A stretch of DNA of 64,000 nt from an uncultured SAR324 cluster bacterium. GTDB taxonomy: Bacteria > SAR324 > NAC60-12. Both the position numbers and the translations under genes were made by a program. Below, in pieces: positions 63,653 through 64,000 of the stretch. Position 1 is the first letter of the stretch. The number at the start of each line of letters is the position of its first letter. The notes under the pieces were generated by a model that was not told the DNA's origin, did not search any database, and was given only the letters and a program-made list of their open reading frames with translations. The stretch spans positions 558,001-622,000 of the forward strand of contig CAJJCY010000004.1 of the NCBI GenBank assembly GCA_905182865.1, given 5' to 3'.

Positions 63653-64000
63653 ATGAAACATATTCTCATACTAATTTCTATCTTTCTTCTTTCTTCTCCT
63701 CTGTTTGGACAGTCCAAGAAATCAGGTCTTTTATACATTTGGGAAAATGGATCGAGGTATGTTGGTGAATGGAAAGATGGTAAAAAACATGGTCAAGGAA
63801 CATACACTTCTGGAAAAGGGGAAGGGGAAGGAGACAAGTATGTAGGAGAATTCAAGGGTGGATTTAAAAATGGTCATGGAAAATATATTTGGTCTAATGG
63901 AGACGAGTATGTAGGGGAATTCAAAGATGATAAACCAAATGGTCAAGGAACATACACTTGGTCTGATGGAAGAAAGTATGAAGGGCAATTTGAGGATGGA
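63653..64000 (+). CDS. Secreted MORN-repeat protein (3' end outside window)
   Basis: The frame opens at the ATG at 63653 with leader KHILILISIFLLSSPLFGQ and a shortened head (SGLLYIWENGSRYVGEWKDG). At least five MORN repeats follow and continue past the window edge, open to base 64000. One repeat is interrupted by a GKGEGEGDKY insert that also occurs in altered form in the 62211 protein. It is absent from the track as it lacks a stop. Confidence 0.78.
   Translation, partial: MKHILILISIFLLSSPLFGQSKKSGLLYIWENGSRYVGEWKDGKKHGQGTYTSGKGEGEGDKYVGEFKGGFKNGHGKYIWSNGDEYVGEFKDDKPNGQGTYTWSDGRKYEGQFEDG

Noticed and set aside
56870-64000. CRISPR-like 69-bp periodicity
   Set aside because: The periodicity is the DNA reflection of in-frame 23-residue MORN repeats.
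1-64000. tRNA or rRNA genes
   Set aside because: No cloverleaf with a GGTTCGAATCC-type T-arm and no rRNA-like sequence was seen by eye; a tRNAscan-SE run would settle it.

Overview
The window looks like an AT-rich chromosome segment of a Gram-negative, outer-membrane bacterium. The signs are MlaA/MlaC lipid-transport genes, many lipobox-type lipoproteins, beta-barrel-like secreted proteins ending in aromatic residues, and bacterial-type promoters. A marine proteobacterial or SAR324-like lineage is my guess from the overall style; I cannot prove it from the sequence. I see no tRNA, rRNA or CRISPR array.

Region 1 (1-27.9 kb) is ordinary core genome. It holds an acidic-repeat secreted protein and a second secreted protein (minus strand), guaB with a TPR lipoprotein, ygfZ and folD. 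Next is a nucleoside uptake and salvage operon: BMP-type binding protein, nucleoside hydrolase, duplicated-ATPase subunit, two permeases and a KAS III-like protein. Then come tsaD, an alpha/beta hydrolase, a stand-alone RibD reductase domain, ribBA, a degenerate kinase-fold protein, a type-2 (eukaryote-like) ileS, an enoyl-CoA hydratase, an AEC transporter, and an mlaA-mlaC-MMPL/RND lipid-transport operon.

Region 2 (28-33 kb) is a zrg/DUF3299-type metal-uptake operon: a broken small gene, a His-rich DUF2796 protein, an ABC ATPase, an FtsX-like permease and a DUF3299 protein. A lipoprotein metallo-beta-lactamase-fold hydrolase follows it.

Region 3 (33-48 kb) is accessory surface-protein DNA. 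Beta-barrel-like proteins and a lectin lipoprotein alternate with four copies of one promoter-plus-leader module, which codes for a lipoprotein signal peptide, an Asp/Asn stalk and a Gly/Ser hinge. Each copy is joined to a different payload: three propeller-type and one Ig-like. A divergent LTA-synthase-like / CDP-alcohol phosphatidyltransferase pair closes the region.

Region 4 (48-56.5 kb) is a gene graveyard. It contains a multiply broken gene, a zinc-knuckle-like fragment, a sigma region-4 mini-protein, remnants of small paralogous genes, a GC-rich foreign-looking AI-2E family transporter gene, and next to it a 39-residue remnant of a P4-type integrase.

Region 5 (56.5-64 kb, running off the end) is an array of secreted MORN-repeat proteins. 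They share a leader peptide and, for most transcription units, a TTGTAA-17-TATAwT promoter.

A dispersed intergenic element links regions 2-5. Its core is CTGTGAG, then about 16 nt, then TTCACAGTCAGAC. I find about 15 copies, most of them 10-60 bp after a stop codon and just before the next promoter, in the same orientation as the flanking genes. With the repeated leaders, this gives the accessory half a cassette-like 'gene + repeat + promoter' layout that I do not recognise as a named system. It is my main candidate for something undescribed.

About 17 genes, including single-copy housekeeping ones (ileS, ribBA, ygfZ, ABC transporter subunits), are interrupted by single-base frameshifts, often at short homopolymers. 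I therefore treat most interruptions as probable sequence errors and annotate the restored genes across the break. Clear remnants are labelled pseudogenes.
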